A stretch of DNA of 64,000 nucleotides from contig JANBVO010000016.1 of the NCBI GenBank assembly GCA_030052745.1, positions 62,001-126,000 on the forward strand, read 5' to 3'. The notes under the pieces are model-generated. The model was not told the origin of the DNA. It did no database searches and worked only from the letters and a program-made list of their open reading frames with translations. Positions within the stretch are counted from its first letter, which is position 1. Every line of letters begins with the position of its first letter. This document shows, piece after piece, positions 12,257-25,300 of the stretch. Source of the DNA: Pleurostoma richardsiae. Taxonomy: Eukaryota; Ascomycota; Sordariomycetes; Calosphaeriales; Pleurostomataceae. The translations under genes and the position numbers were made by a program.

Positions 12257-14096
12257 TCATTCTGCTTTCGCTGTCGCTCTCGCGTCCTTCATAATATCCA
12301 CAATTTCTGAATTGCTGGCATTCACCATGTCCAACTGCCACGCCTCTCCATCCACCCTCGCCCGGAACGCAGCATCGTACAGAGGAAACGAGGACGTCAG
12401 CGGTAGCGTTCGTCTGCCCAGCCACTCCCATGCTAGGACGCCCCACAAGAAGACTATCGTCAGGCCCTGCAGCACGAGAAAGAGGATGAACATGGTTTGG
12501 TTGAACTTGATCTTGACGTGAGGGGCGACAACCGAAGCCTTCGTGTAGAACTGCGGCCGCAAGCCCTCCACGAGCTCGTTCGACCTCAAGATCGTGTTTG
12601 CCCAGTTATTGGACTTGAACAGCCAAAAGGGAAACGCCAGGATGCTCTGGAAGTTCTGCTCGAGGATTCCGTAAGATGAAGGACTCTGGGGTTGCGCGCC
12701 CGAGCTCCAGAAGCTCTGCGCAATGGAGGACGGCCCGGGGATGTCGGCGGCTGTGTAGTTGAGGAGCCAAGCCAGGGCCTTTCGGTAACCAGCGAGGTCT
12801 ACATCAGGAATGAGAATAGGCGTCGTCGTCTCTTCGACACTGAGAATGCTGTAGTTCGAACGCGCTGCTACTATCGTCGCTTGTCGCGTGTAGAAGGACA
12901 CGGCAGTTGTGATGTTCGGTCGTGGCACCGTCATGTTACGGGCGCCTTGGTCGATACCGTCTCCGCACACGAAAAGCCCTCGGTCTCTGTCAGGCTCCGG
13001 TGTAGCGGTCTACAAACTCAAGCGAACGGAGACATACCAGCCCTCAACGATCCAGAAGCTGATTGGTCTTGCGCCACGCAGAGTCGTATACCGATTCTCG
13101 ACCCTGTTTGCCCGAATAGGCTGCAGTCTTCCTCCTCAAATGTGTCAGTCATTGGCCGCGAGAAGTCGATCTGGATGGAGGGTGCATGGTCGATCTTCAC
13201 CATGCCGTATCCGTCATAGCCTTGAGGAACCCACGGCGCAACCATCTCGAGGCCGCCTGACAAGAGGTATGATGCGCAGGTGCTATCCCCAGGGCAGTGC
13301 ACCGACTCAGAGATTGTTGAAATAAGGGGGTTTGCGACTAGGATATACACAGCTGCATAGTAAGTGAATGGTAGCACTTGGTAAGCGTAGCTAGGGGCTG
13401 TAGACTGCAAGAGGTTTATGAAAGGCTGTATCAGCGAAGCATTGAAAGGCCCGACGCCCGCAGTTGCGTCATATACATCAGCAGTATCGTATACTGTGAT
13501 GAAGGATGTGTCGACTGCCGCCTCGTGAGCGCTTTTGCACAAATTGTTTGGCTTCTTCTGCATCCACTCACAGAACAACACTAGTCCGGATAGTCCCAAG
13601 AGAAGGGTAAGGGCAACCCTACAAAGGGTGAGAACAAGAAGTGTCGACTGTCTTATTCAAGGACATACCTCGAGAGAGCCAAGAGCTTTGTTATTGACCT
13701 AACCACTGCTGATCGGAGCAGCGCGAAGGTCCCGAGTATCTCAGTCGTCGGAGACAGGGCGAGGAGATTCAGGTACCGCAGTCCGTTTGGGGAGCTCATC
13801 ATTTTCCAGTGGAGGGATGTGAAGGAGTTCTTGACAGCAAGGGCAGATATCGCTGAAAGCAGGCCTTGGGCGGTACGGACAACTGCTAGCGTCGTGCTGA
13901 CGTCTGTCTTCAGGAGGCCACTCAGGGGTAGGCCTTGGCTCGATTGTCGCTCAGCTGCGGATGTCGCCTCAACAAAGAGCACGACGACGGCGAGGAGACC
14001 AAGTGTTAGGAGATTGAGGAGTAGCTGCGGTGCTGTCTTTGACAGGGCCGAATCCCGGCGTTTTAGCCTGGGGGCATGAGTCTGAAGAACAGCCAT
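12257..14096 (-). CDS. Multi-pass membrane protein of unknown function
   Basis: Exons 14096-13669, 13618-13038 and about 12984-12257 give about 578 residues. A TM segment near residue 30 (LLLNLLTLGLLAVVVLFV), a conserved-looking block (STTLAVVRTAQGLLSAIS, LRYLNLLALSPTT), a second TM at the start of exon 2 (LTLLLGLSGLVLFCEW), a ~380-residue extracytoplasmic region with several NxS/T sites and cysteines, then a final TM (FILFLVLQGLTIVFLWGVL) and a short tail. This layout is common in uncharacterised fungal plasma-membrane proteins resembling the DUF3176 group; I know no function. The start is the first ATG, with upstream in-frame codons lacking ATG. The second intron ends at cagag (exon from 12984) or six bases later at ccgag; both keep frame. 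Confidence 0.78.
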
Positions 14097-15208
14097 GACG
14101 TTTTCCGTCGAGTCTTTTCGTTCAGAGGTTGGTTTCAAAGCCAAGCATCTTGTGCGCTGAAAGTCAAAAACCGCAATGGAAGAGTATAGATAGTGAGAAT
14201 GGAGAGAGCGAGATATCTTGTTTAGGCTCTGAACTTTGCCGTGAACCAGGCAAGGCTGCGAACGTTACATTCTGGCTGGAAGGATTGCCTGCAGCGTACT
14301 TTTAGCGGCGCAGCCACATCACTTCACCTGGCATCGTTTGATCCAATGAAGTCATTCCAGCCAATGTTGATCTTATTCCTTCCTGCGCTGAGATGCGTCG
14401 CTGTTGAAGAGGTGGGCCATACATCCCCGTCCATGCCATGCCGTTGCGGCACCAAACCACCCGAGTCCGGGGCCTAACAATTGGTAGAACCGTCAATGAG
14501 ACCTCCTGGGGTTTTGATACAAGCAAGTACGATGCCTTTCAGCAGGCGTTTCTGCGCGTGCGACCTCTGCAACTATCTTCAAACTGCATTTAGCCACGCC
14601 GGCTTGAAAACTTGACGAGCCGCAACAACAGATGATGACGGCATTCAAGCATGTACTCAGCGATGTTCGTCACTGACAGCAACGCTACCGTGACAGATCC
14701 ATACGGGTTGTTTCACAGCCTTATCCGTGACTGGGAGGATCTATGGATCTTTAGGACGCTATCCGACCTTTTCCCCGGTCGACCGGCCATCACGACATGC
14801 AGTCATCTGAGTTCAGATCCGAACTGGGGCGGGTTCAAGCAACCAGCTTGGACGACTTCAGAATCGACACACTACACTGGGAATGAGGCGGTCGCTCTTT
14901 GTTTTCCCAGCCTTTTGACTTCCAGGTTCATTGTTGCGTTTCGCCCAGACCACAGTCCCAATGAAGATCTCCGGAATAAATATGACCACGGAGTAGAGAC
15001 ACCCCCCACAGCTGCTGTGGGTATAGATGGATCTGGGGGAGCGGGTGCGGGGAAGAGAAAGCGGGGGAACACACGTACCCCGGACTGAGCGACTCCACTC
15101 CGCTTGGAGACGACACCGCTCCAACTGCCGTCACCGGCCCAGCCGTTGTCTTCCCGCCCCCTTGTCCGACGACATACTTGAAGGGATCGAGGCATTCGTG
15201 GGACCCTG
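14097..15208. other. Divergent promoter region
   Basis: 1.1 kb between the unknown membrane protein (minus) and the C2H2 regulator (plus). A 145-codon frame at 14651-15088 has no recognisable features and is not called. Confidence 0.4.
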
Positions 15209-17955
15209 ATGATGACCAACTCACCTACCACAGCGAGGCGAGCTCTCGTCTGCTCCTGGTGCTCGCAGTCCTTCTCCAAGCAGGAGCATCTCGACAGGCA
15301 TGTGAGGACACACACGCGGGAGAAGCCTTTCTCTTGTCACATCTGCCGAAAGGCCTTCAGCCGCAAGTCAGTCCTCCATATCACGCTCGGAAGGGTATCT
15401 CTCTAGACATCGCTACTCTTCTTGGACACATAGATCGCACGCCCTGGAACAACAAAGAGGATAGCAAAGGCTAACAGGTCGGCGTAGTGATACCCTCCTC
15501 CGCCATACCAGGGGCCACAGGCGCCCGTCCAATGCGCGGCAAGGCTCGAGCGGCGCAAGGCTGGATGCACGAGAATCAGTCGCCATTCGTGAACCTACAC
15601 ACCAACCAGGTCCGGATGCGGCGGTGTCCGTGAGCGGCTCAGCAGATGGCATATCATCGCTTTTGGGCCTTGACCAGCCAATGCATTACGATGCGAGCGC
15701 TGTAACACCATTCAATCCCGACTCCCTGGAAGCGCCTTCTAAGTCTCCAGGATGGTGTCTAATGGGCTCCTCCAATCCCGGAGCTGTCCCAGACTCAACT
15801 CCGCTTGACCCAAGGCTGGCAGAAATGGGGGCCAGCCACACTAATCAGAACATTTGGGACACCGCTCTTGACTTGGAGATCCCGGCGTGGCTAGCAAGTT
15901 CCGACTTCGACCTGGACGCCCTCAACTCGTCCATTTTGGTCTCTCCACCTAGCTGGCCCTTGGACGAACCTTACCGTCCATATCTCCATCCGAAGATAGA
16001 CGGCCAGCCAGGGACCCCGGCAACCACGTCATCCCGGAAAGAGGACCTCGTCCGTCAGCAATGGTTCACTTTTCTAGGCTCGCATGACGACTACATTGTC
16101 TCGGACGCCAACGATGAACCGACAAAGGTTGATGAGAGGTACAGGGAACATTTGTCCCAACGTCTACAACAGCGAGTTCCGTATGAGCCTCTTCCCTCCA
16201 CGGCCGTTTTAGTACGTACCCGTCTATTCTCTTCGTTTCGGAGTCGACATACTAACCAAGGGACCAGAATATCTGCATTCAGATGTACTTTACCCGTTTC
16301 AATCCCATCTTTCCCATCGTTCACGCCCCCACCTTTCGCCCGTCAGCCAAGAGCTCCTTGCTCCTATTGTCCATATGCTCCCTCGGGAGCTTATTCATAG
16401 GATCATCTCACGCAGCAATACAGGGTCAGAAGATCTTTGAGCGGCTGAACAAGGCCATCCTGGCTTCAGTACGTATCATGGATGACTTAAACCTTCTTTG
16501 ATGGAACGGAGGGAGGCGCCATGACAGATTTCTGACTTTTATCAGTGGGACAATGTTATATCGCGTGGGAGGTCAGAGACACTGGCAATGACTCAGGCAG
16601 GCCTGATCGGACAGACATTTGGCATGTTGTCAGGAGTATGTGAAATCTCCGCCTGCTTGACTATCTTGACCTAACAAGGTCTGCCCAGAGACCCAGCAAC
16701 CTTTTGTTGGTACAGGCATTTCACGGGACTGTGATCACGGTAAGCTCAACCTTCATCGGATATTGTTGCCCCCTTGCCCAAACTTTCGTGGACTAAAGCC
16801 GATATCAAAAGTGGGCGAGGAGATGCGGCGCATTCCAACCTCGACGGTCCAGAGAGGAGATCTGCGACATGATTGACCACGACTTGGACAGGGCTTGGAA
16901 GGCTTGGGTTCAAGCAGAGGAGCAATCTAGGCAAGTTTATGTGTTCCGAAGAAAGGCGCTCGCCAGTAATACGGATGACTAACCTCTGTCTTGGGGACTC
17001 TAGAGTTGCTGCGGCGCTTTACATTCATGATGCTGAACTTTCGACCCTCTTCCACGTCGAGCCATTGATGCGACCCTCTACATCCAAGTTGCCTTTCATA
17101 TCCTCAAACGATCTTTGGTTGGCACCCACTGCCGAGGCGTGGAAAGCCATCTTCTGCGACAAAGCGTCGCGAGATACCGATCCGCCGCAGAACCTCTCCT
17201 CGGGTGATCCGGATTGCGCTATGGAAACGCCGACTCCAAGCCCAATCGTACAAGAGCAGGCTCATTTCGGCGCTTACTGCGAACTGGAAGGCATTGCGGT
17301 GTCAATCCTCAACGCGAAGGAACTCGGCACCTGGCCCGCCACGCTCCCGCAGCTGGAACAGGCCTTGTTGGGGTTCTTCGACAAGTATCTCAAATCTATA
17401 TCAGGCGCGGCCGGTGATCCCTTCTATATCGAGGTCCTTTGGCACGCAACGTTTATCTCCCTATTCACAGATCTGAACCAGCTGGAAATGTCTTCAGGGA
17501 GAGACGGCTATGAGAGGGCACAGCGCCATGTGAACTATGCTAAGACATGGGCACGCTCTGCGGACGGCCGAAGATGTGCGCTACATGGTGCACTGATACT
17601 GCGGAAGCTGGAAAACATGCCGATCGGGGCAGAGCCGGCGATACACGTTCCTCGCGTGCTGTACTGTGCTGCGCTGGTCTGGTATTGCTATACCGAATTC
17701 GGGCAGGGTGACGACGGCGACGACGATGCTGGGACGGCAGCCCAGAGGGAAGAGTTCCCGGAGTTTGAGAGACTGGGCATCAGGACCCAGCAGCTGATTT
17801 TCGAAGTGCAGGGGTTCAGGTCGTCGAGGCCAGCGGCAGGGGAATCTAGCACACTGTGTGGTCTGGTTGATTTGCTTCGGCGCATAGGACACTGGGAGAT
17901 CTCACGGAAGCTGGCATCGTTGATGACGGCGCTTGTCCATGGAGATCCGCCGTAA
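15209..17955 (+). CDS. C2H2 zinc-finger transcription factor with fungal_trans domain
   Basis: Nuclear regulator. Seven exons (15209-15366, 15488-16211, 16268-16468, 16546-16635, 16689-16739, 16812-16930, 17004-17955) give 764 residues in frame. Two C2H2 fingers lie at residues ~15-65: CSWCSQSFSKQEHLDRHVRTH is broken here as C-x2-C-x12-H-x3-H, and the second finger, CHIC...FSRNDTLLRHTRGH, has the same spacing. The second finger is split by a 121-bp intron between its cysteines and histidines. A disordered linker is followed by the PF04082-type fungal_trans domain (MYFTRFNPIFPIVHAPTF; later AALYIHDAELS). The intron at 16931-17003 starts with GC (gcaagt) rather than GT; no GT donor nearby keeps the frame. 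It faces the FAD monooxygenase tail to tail and may regulate it. Confidence 0.87.
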
Positions 17956-18892
17956 GACTTCCGGCGTCTGGGAGGATGCAACGGCTTCATTTGAGAACAA
18001 ACTAGACGTATTACCCACGAGGGTTTATGATCACAGGGCCCCCCTTTTCTTCTTCTTCTGCGGCAGCGAGGATCATGAGATTCGTCTCAAGCTCTACCAA
18101 TGCGAAACCGAAGCGAGTAAGACTCGGTTCATCATTAAATTCGTTTGTACAATCTACCGTGGCTACTCTGATGCAGCAAGCCGAGAGAATGCCTTACGAA
18201 GATAGCCGCAACCGACCCGGATTCTGTTGTCTCGTCTGCCTCAATGATGATGCATTGTCGGCATTGACTCTAGATTCTGCCAAAGTAGAATGCTATGACC
18301 CGTGAAAAGAGCATTCCCCTCCCCTCCGAGCTGTCGGCTTAGAACCAGGCGTCTGTGATATTACTATGTATAATGTCTGAGCTGATAGTTGCCTGCTCAT
18401 AAGTGGACATCAATCTGCTCTCCCTCAGCAGCTATTCTGGACTTACATTTGGATACCTGGCCCTCTTAGAACTGCGTCTCCGTCCCACAACCTGGCAGAC
18501 AATAATATTGATGGCCCGCATCCGTCCCACACACTGCTGAGCCGGTCCCGCATCTCCCACTCCTCGTCCCACATGTGGGACGCGAGTCCTTTCCCCGGAT
18601 TTACCCCGGATAGCCGTGGGACGCTAGAACTGGTACTCCCAGTTCTTCGACCGGGGAAGATCATGAAAGGCACGTCGGTGATTGAGTTGCGCTGTACAAT
18701 ACGGGCCGTTGCTGGGAGATGTGGTGAGGGCAGATGGAGAAAGTCGGGGAACATTGAACTGCGTCCACAACCTGCAAGCGGAGGCGATCAGACGCGTAGA
18801 GTGGCCTAGTTCGATAGCGGCTACAGAGTTGCACAGCTTCACCGGGGCACAGACAGAATACAGAATAATATAACAAAATTCTCTCCGCGTTA
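17956..18892. other. Convergent 3' region
   Basis: Lies between the stops of the zinc-finger regulator and the monooxygenase. Short frames at 17933-18305 and 18443-18880 resemble no protein. No RNA gene seen. Confidence 0.45.
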
Positions 18893-21175
18893 CTACTGCC
18901 TGAAGTATGCTACAGCCTTCGCTATGGCGCCATCCAGCTGCTCCTTGCTGTCGCACGCGGCAAAGACAAAGCGGTCGGGCCTGACAATGATAAACCTCTT
19001 GCCCCTGATCTCCTTGCGCAGCCGGTAAGGATCGTAGAATCTCGGGGCCGGTCGGCCTATGCACAGAGGAGAGCGAGCAAACTCTTCGCCCTCCGCAAGC
19101 TGATAGACTGACGACAGATCCCCCACCTTGGCCAGCGAGGGCGGGAGACCAGCCGCCACGTTCTCCACGAGGAAAGTGACCTCAGAAGCGTCAAACTCTC
19201 CCTTGGATACGTCTCCAATATCCCGTAAGGCGCTCGAGGCAGCCGGGAGCTCGTCCAGAGACCGCAGGTACACGAGTATCTGGAACAGTCCCCTCTTGCG
19301 CGCGGTGAAGATGACATCGTCCGTGAAGCCGACCCCGTCCTCCCCGTCCTCCTCATCGTGCCGAACCAGGGGCTTGCAGTACACCTGCGGCAGGCACACC
19401 CCGCCGCCCAGCTCAGGGAGGAAGGGCATCCCCGCCTCGTAGCGGTACCGCACCATCCCCTCGACCCTCTGCCCGAGCCGCATCCGCTCGCGCCAGCCCG
19501 GCATCAGCGACATGACCCAGAAGAAGCACGAGCGGATGAGCAGCTTCAGGCGGTTCGTCTCGTTGACGAACTCGCCGTTCTGGATGGTCGCGGCCAGCGA
19601 CCGCTCGAGCTGCTGCTTGCGCTCGCGGTACCAGGCGGTCAGGATCCGCTCGCTCGACTCGAGGCTCCGCGGCGGGGCGCGGCAGACGAGTGCGAGGCGC
19701 CAGGCGAGGGAGGCGGCGTCGCGGAAGCCGGACGCGATGCCTTGGGCGCCGACTGGACCCGTGTCAGCCAACTTTCAAATATTCTCGGCCTTCAAATCCC
19801 TGCTTGGGGGTGCTTACAGGGTGGGAAGACGTGCGCAGCGTCGCCGCAGAGGACCACACGGCCCTGTGCCCATCGGTTACAGCTGCGCGCCGAGAACATG
19901 AATGGGCGGGACCTCAGGACCGTGATGCAGTCTTCAGGGTAAGGAATATCTCCAGATAGCCTGCTTCAATCGTTAATCCAAGCCAACGATCATATTTCCG
20001 AGCCGTGAGATTACGACGGAAAGAAAGAAGAACTCACCCGTAGCGCCTGCCGGCGTGAGTGATGTATGGGAACACCACCTTCTTCATGTTCTCCAGCGCA
20101 GCCATCTCCTGCCCATCCTCCCCCTTCAATACGAGGTACTCGAATCGCCATAGCCGGTCGGTAGGCAGGCCGAAACGGCCGCACACTGAAGGTCTGTCTG
20201 GGTTGCAGATGAAGCGGAAGTCTGCCGGGAAGAAGACGTCGTATACCTGCTCTGGAGTATAGCCCAGGCGCCAGAGGGGGAAGTCAGGGTGGCTTGTAGG
20301 CGTCGGCAGTGTGAGCTTCAAGTTCAGTGCCACCCACGTCTCTTCGTAGAACATGCTGCCAGCACACAACCCATGTCAGTGACATGCAATTCTTTGTTTT
20401 GGGGTGAGGAACAGTCGACACATACTTGTGAGCCCTCTCGAGCTTGATCCCTCGGGGCTCCAAATACTGCTTCCGCGTATATCCCGTCTTGCCGTCCGCG
20501 CCGACAAAGAAGCGCGACCGTATCTGGTGCTCGGCGCCGGTCGCGTCCGTGTAGCGGCAGACTGTCCACTCCTCATCTTCCGACAGCTCCTTCACGGTGC
20601 ACTGCAGTCTCAGATCGCAGAGGTCGGAGGCTGCCATCACCTTGCGGAGGTGTTTCTCGAGCACGGGCTGCTTCTGGCAGATGAAGCCGACATGACCTGT
20701 TCCGCCTTCTGTCTACATGCGCGAAAAGGGAGAAAGCCCGTTAGCTAAGAAGGCGCATGTTCCTCCGGCTTAACCGAGCAGTGACTTACTGTCTTGTAGT
20801 CGTATTCAGTAAAGGGCTTCTTCTCAAGGACCTTCTCGGTACCACCGATGAACATAAACTTGTTCATGCCTAGGTAACAACACGTTAGTTAGAGATCACT
20901 ATGCAACCTCTCTAGCGTGCTCCTGGGAATTGGTGTCGCGTACAGGTTCCAATATCGGTGTAGATGCTGTCGTAGACGCCCAGGCCTTGGAGGAAGCGGA
21001 TCCCGTCCTCGTCCAGTGCGATAGCTCTTGGGTCGGTGGTGATATCAGGCTCCCGCTCGAGGACGACATTGCGGATGCCCAGCTTGCCCAGGTAGCCGGA
21101 GAGCATCGCGCCCGTAGGCCCGCACCCGGCGATGACGACATCGACGGTCTCCCTCTGCTCAGCTTGAGAAACCAT
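18893..21175 (-). CDS. FAD-dependent monooxygenase (phenol hydroxylase / PheA-TfdB type)
   Basis: Group A flavoprotein hydroxylase acting on an aromatic or polyketide-like substrate. Exons 21175-20944, 20869-20790, 20712-20426, 20355-20038, 19960-19818 and 19752-18893 give 639 residues with every junction in frame. All three family motifs are present: GxGxxG (GCGPTG, 17-22), the DG motif in FFVGADGKTGYTR, and the GD motif LCGDAAHVFPP continued across the last intron as FGAQGIASGF. The length and C-terminal domain (RPAPRFYDPYRLRKE, IIVRPDRFVF) match the phenol 2-monooxygenase-like subfamily rather than the short salicylate hydroxylases. Possible specialised metabolism, but no biosynthetic backbone gene is in the window. 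The neighbouring C2H2 regulator is a candidate controller. Confidence 0.92.
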
Positions 21176-22310
21176 GGTGTAGTAAAGAGTATGAAAGCGC
21201 TTTGATGATAACGAACCCGCTGGGAAAGAAGGAAAACTGGCAGAATGGGGTCAAAGCAAGGATGGGCCGTAATTTCGACTGCGGATGAGGACGCCCGTTC
21301 ACCAGGCTGTCTGAAGCAGCTGTTTGCTCATCTTCCCAGACTGTCTAGCATCCCGTCCCGAACTTATTATATTGTCTTTCGCTCCTTGAAAAGAGGATGA
21401 TTGTCCTTCCCCATACCCGGTCCCCCGTACCCCAGATGAGACTCTGCGGGACCTTGCCAGCAGACCTGCGGGGTGCGGGACGGTTTGCGGGGGACCGTCA
21501 GGCCACTTCCATTCCCTGACCTTGCCTCTACGGGTCGCGCACACTCTTAGTAGAGGCGCGAGTTGGAGAACTCTGGCTCTTACCCGCTGAGCGGGTATGG
21601 GGATAGCGATTGGGGCGGATGGGGGGCGGATGTGGTACAGCTTTGGAGTGGCCTGCCTGCCCTCATCAATCCGCGCCGGGCTAAACACCAAGCCGAGCTT
21701 CACCGACGCAGTCGATTCAGGACAGGCACCGCCGCGCGTAGGATATTAAGCCATTAACAATGTATAGAGCTTGACTTATTGAACAACACATCCCGAGCAT
21801 GGGTTCGCATCGTGATCTAATCGCTCGTCGTCATTAAGGAGCCCTGCGGCCGTTCGCATCTCTCGACGTGCTCTCTCCGTCCTACCGCTCTAATGACCCG
21901 TGAAGAAAGATACAGAAAGACACACCTCCGAAGAGGACGGAGAAAAAAGAAAACAAGGTATAGAAACGGCTCTCAGAACAGGTACAACATTAGTCTCCCA
22001 TCTATGACCGCTTGCCGTTCTCTCTGCCCACAGTAATTCTGTATCAGTTGTTCATGCCGAGACGCAGACAGACACCAGACTCCTGCGCTTTCTCAGCTGC
22101 CACGCTTCCTTGCTTGCTTGCTCGCGCAACACAACAATACAGTCTCTCTTCCGTCTCGCCCACAACGCCGCGCAAAGTAACACATCCCGATGATTCATGA
22201 TCTATCCTGCGAATGGTCCCCACACACAACAACAAGAAGCCCGCATTAACTCAACTTGAATCGCTCGACTCGCTCGACTCCCGCCACAACCTCCGCCGGC
22301 TCCCGGCATC
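21176..22310. other. Intergenic, monooxygenase promoter side
   Basis: Contains the monooxygenase promoter and the 3' UTR of ATG26. No supported gene; short frames are uncharacterised. Confidence 0.45.
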
Positions 22311-25300
22311 CTACGACCGGCTCTTGATCCCGCCCAGGACCCGGCTCCCCAGAGCCTTGCGCCCTAAGATGGGCGTCATCCCGCCCGCGGCCGCGAGAGC
22401 GTCTGCGTCGGCGGCGGCAGCGGCAGCCAGCGCCTTGCTAGCGCCGCCGTCGAAGTAGTCGCCCTCGCCGCCGACGAAGGTCCAGCTCTCCTCGTCTTCT
22501 TCGTCGTCCAGGTCCGCCTCGAGGCCCTCGTCGCTGTCGTGCGGCGACGCCGCGGCGGCGGCGGCGGCGACTGCGTTCTTGCTGGCCTTCTTCACGACGA
22601 GGGACTTGGCGTACTCCATGTCGCGGTAGATACACTGGATGGCGTTGTCTACGCCGTTCTCCTAAGCGAGGTGTTAGTTGCCAAGGAAAGAATGAATAAA
22701 AGAGAAAAGTAAGGGTGACGAACCTTTCGTATCTGCTCTCCCAACACTCTTGCCTTGACAATCATCCTTTCCGAGTGCGTCGCCTCCCACAGCGCCCTCG
22801 CGAACCCATTGGCGCTCCACTTTCGGTACATGCAGATCCCAACGCCTAGGTCCTCGACCCTATTTCCGAAGAAGAACTGATCTCCAAAGAACGGCTTGAT
22901 GATGGTCGGGATGCCCGCGCGCAGGCTCGCCCCAGTCGTGCCGGAGCCTCCGTGGTGCGCCGCCGCGTCCATCTGCGCGAACAGCCAGTCATGCGGCGCT
23001 GACTTAATGACGTGGATCTCGGGCGGGAAGACGGGATCATGCCCGCTGTCCGGGGCAGCGGCGGGGAGGCCCGGCCCGCCGTTCTTGGGGTCAAGACGGT
23101 CGGACCACCCCTTGCTAAGGACGCACCTCACGTCCGCCTTAAGTACCGCGTCGATGATCTCCTGCGTGAACCTCCGCGAGTCCTCAATGATGATGCTCCC
23201 AAAACCAACGTACACGAGCTTCTTGTCGTCCTTGCGCGCCCGGTCGATGAACTCCGTCAGCTCCCGCGGCGGCTCCCAAGCCTTAGTAGCACCCTCGTCC
23301 AGGAACCAGTACCCCGTGACGCGGATCCAGTCCGAATAATCGAGCGGCGGGGGCACGACGTAGCGCGAGAAGTTGTACAGGAACGGGACTTTGTTCGGAG
23401 CCATGCGTTCAAGGTTCGTGTTGGGCAGCCCAAGCGTTTTGTTGCGCCACCGATTGATCTGGCCCGCCGTGGCCTTCCAGAAGAAGTTGTCGAAGAGCAC
23501 GTACGTGACGTAGTTCCAGGCGCCGCCGCTCTTGGACTCGGGCGTAACGAAGGCATGGGGGTATGCGCGGGTCCGCGTCCACGGCATGGTGAAGGCGCGG
23601 AAGTAGGGGATCTGCAGCTTCTCGGCGATGTGGATCCCGGCCATAGCGGATGGACTCTCGATGAGCACGTCCGAGTTCTGGCACGCCGTCCAGCTGCTGG
23701 CGAGCAGGTCGTCGAGCCAGTGCCGCATCTTGGAGCTGGCCTCGCGGTAGAACGACACGGTGAACGTGCCGTTCTGGATGCAGAGCCTCATCAGCTCTCC
23801 TGGGTCACCTTCTACCCGAGCAAACTCGATGCCATGGCTCTCAATCCAGCCTTGAAACTCTGGGTGCGTAGCTATCCGCGGCTTGTGGCCCTCGGCTAGC
23901 AGGCCCTTACATAGTGCGATATATGGCTGCACATCGCCTCTCGAACCAATAGTAAGACAGGTGATACGCAGCGACTGATCGGGCTTGAAGTTGAGGAAGG
24001 AAGCTTTGGGATCATCAAAGAGGATCGTGGGAGCATCCGCCACGCCAGAAGCCTGCTGTGGCATCTTGACTTCGTTATGGGGAAATTCTTCTCGTCTGGC
24101 TTCCTGCAGCGCATCCCGCTCCGCCATAGCGTTGTCGGCGGACTCCTTCTCTTCGCGGCCAAGGAGGCCTGAGTCCTTGAGGAAGCGTGCGGCATCGAGA
24201 TTCTGCAGCAATGTCACGGCACAGTCGTCCCGCAGATACGCCTGGCCAAATTCGAAGAACAACTCTTCGTGCCCTCGGATAACGATGACCAATCCCGCGT
24301 AACCGAAGCGGAAGCCTTTCTCTTTGTCCACATTCTCAATATCCTTAAGAGGGAGAATGAGCTTGGTGCGCGTTCCTGGGAGCAGACTTCGGAAGCAGAA
24401 CGACCGATCGCTGATGTAGATCTTTCCGTACAACGGCAACACCCTTATCATGTATCCGAAGTAGGTCGCCGTGAGCTTCTCGCTGTCAGGCAAGGCGAAG
24501 TGAGCGCGAAACCGCTCATTGGCGAGCGCCGACTTGTCTCTCTCATCATCGCCTTCATCTCCGAGCTCGTCATCTGTCCTGAGACCAGCGGGCTCGTCGT
24601 AGTGCTTCTGGCCGCCTTTCCACATGCCCGAGACCTTCTCCACATATCCCATAGACTCCGTGGCGAGCAGAGTACTCATGCGTTTGGACTGGCGGTTAAG
24701 ATAGTCTGCAAATGCACCGGCGCGCTGAAGCGGGTAAGAACCCATCTTAGTCAAGTTCTGTAGTGTGGGAGTGGTCGGTACGAGCAAGTCTCCCTGCTCT
24801 CCCGCACCGGGATCGGCGACGTGGCCAGTTGTTGCAGCATGACGAGTTGAGTAGTTCGGCAGGCCGCTGGGCGTCGTCGGCTTGCTAGACGGACCGACTG
24901 CGGCATACTCTCTATCACGACTTGCAGAGGCGGATTCGGACCGTCGGATCGTTGGGCTGTGAAAGACGTCGCTCCCTCGAAGTATCTGGCTGGCGGACTG
25001 ATCTCCCTCGCTGGCCGATGCGACCACCCCGGACATGCTGGCTAGACTGGGGTCCTCCATGGACTGGACGTATGAATCGGACGACTCCTGTTTCTCACCC
25101 GGCTTCTCACTCAGGCGATTCCTGCTGAGTGATCTCCTAGTATCGCTGAAGCTCCTTCGCGGTGAGTCCGGCCGAGTTACTCTGGAGACGTCCAAGCTCT
25201 TCCGCCCAAACTGGCGGATCGCGTCGAAGCTTGTACGTCTATACTCGCCACTAGCACGAGGCGAAGGACCTGAGGATGATTGCGGAGACATGGGAGACAG

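Noticed and set aside
14651-15088. 145-codon frame upstream of the C2H2 regulator
   Set aside because: No family features; lies in a plausible promoter/leader region.
19358-19942. 194-codon plus-strand frame inside the monooxygenase
   Set aside because: Antisense shadow; the minus strand has the FAD motifs in frame across introns.
23012-23899. 295-codon plus-strand frame inside ATG26
   Set aside because: Antisense to the glycosyltransferase domain, no own features.
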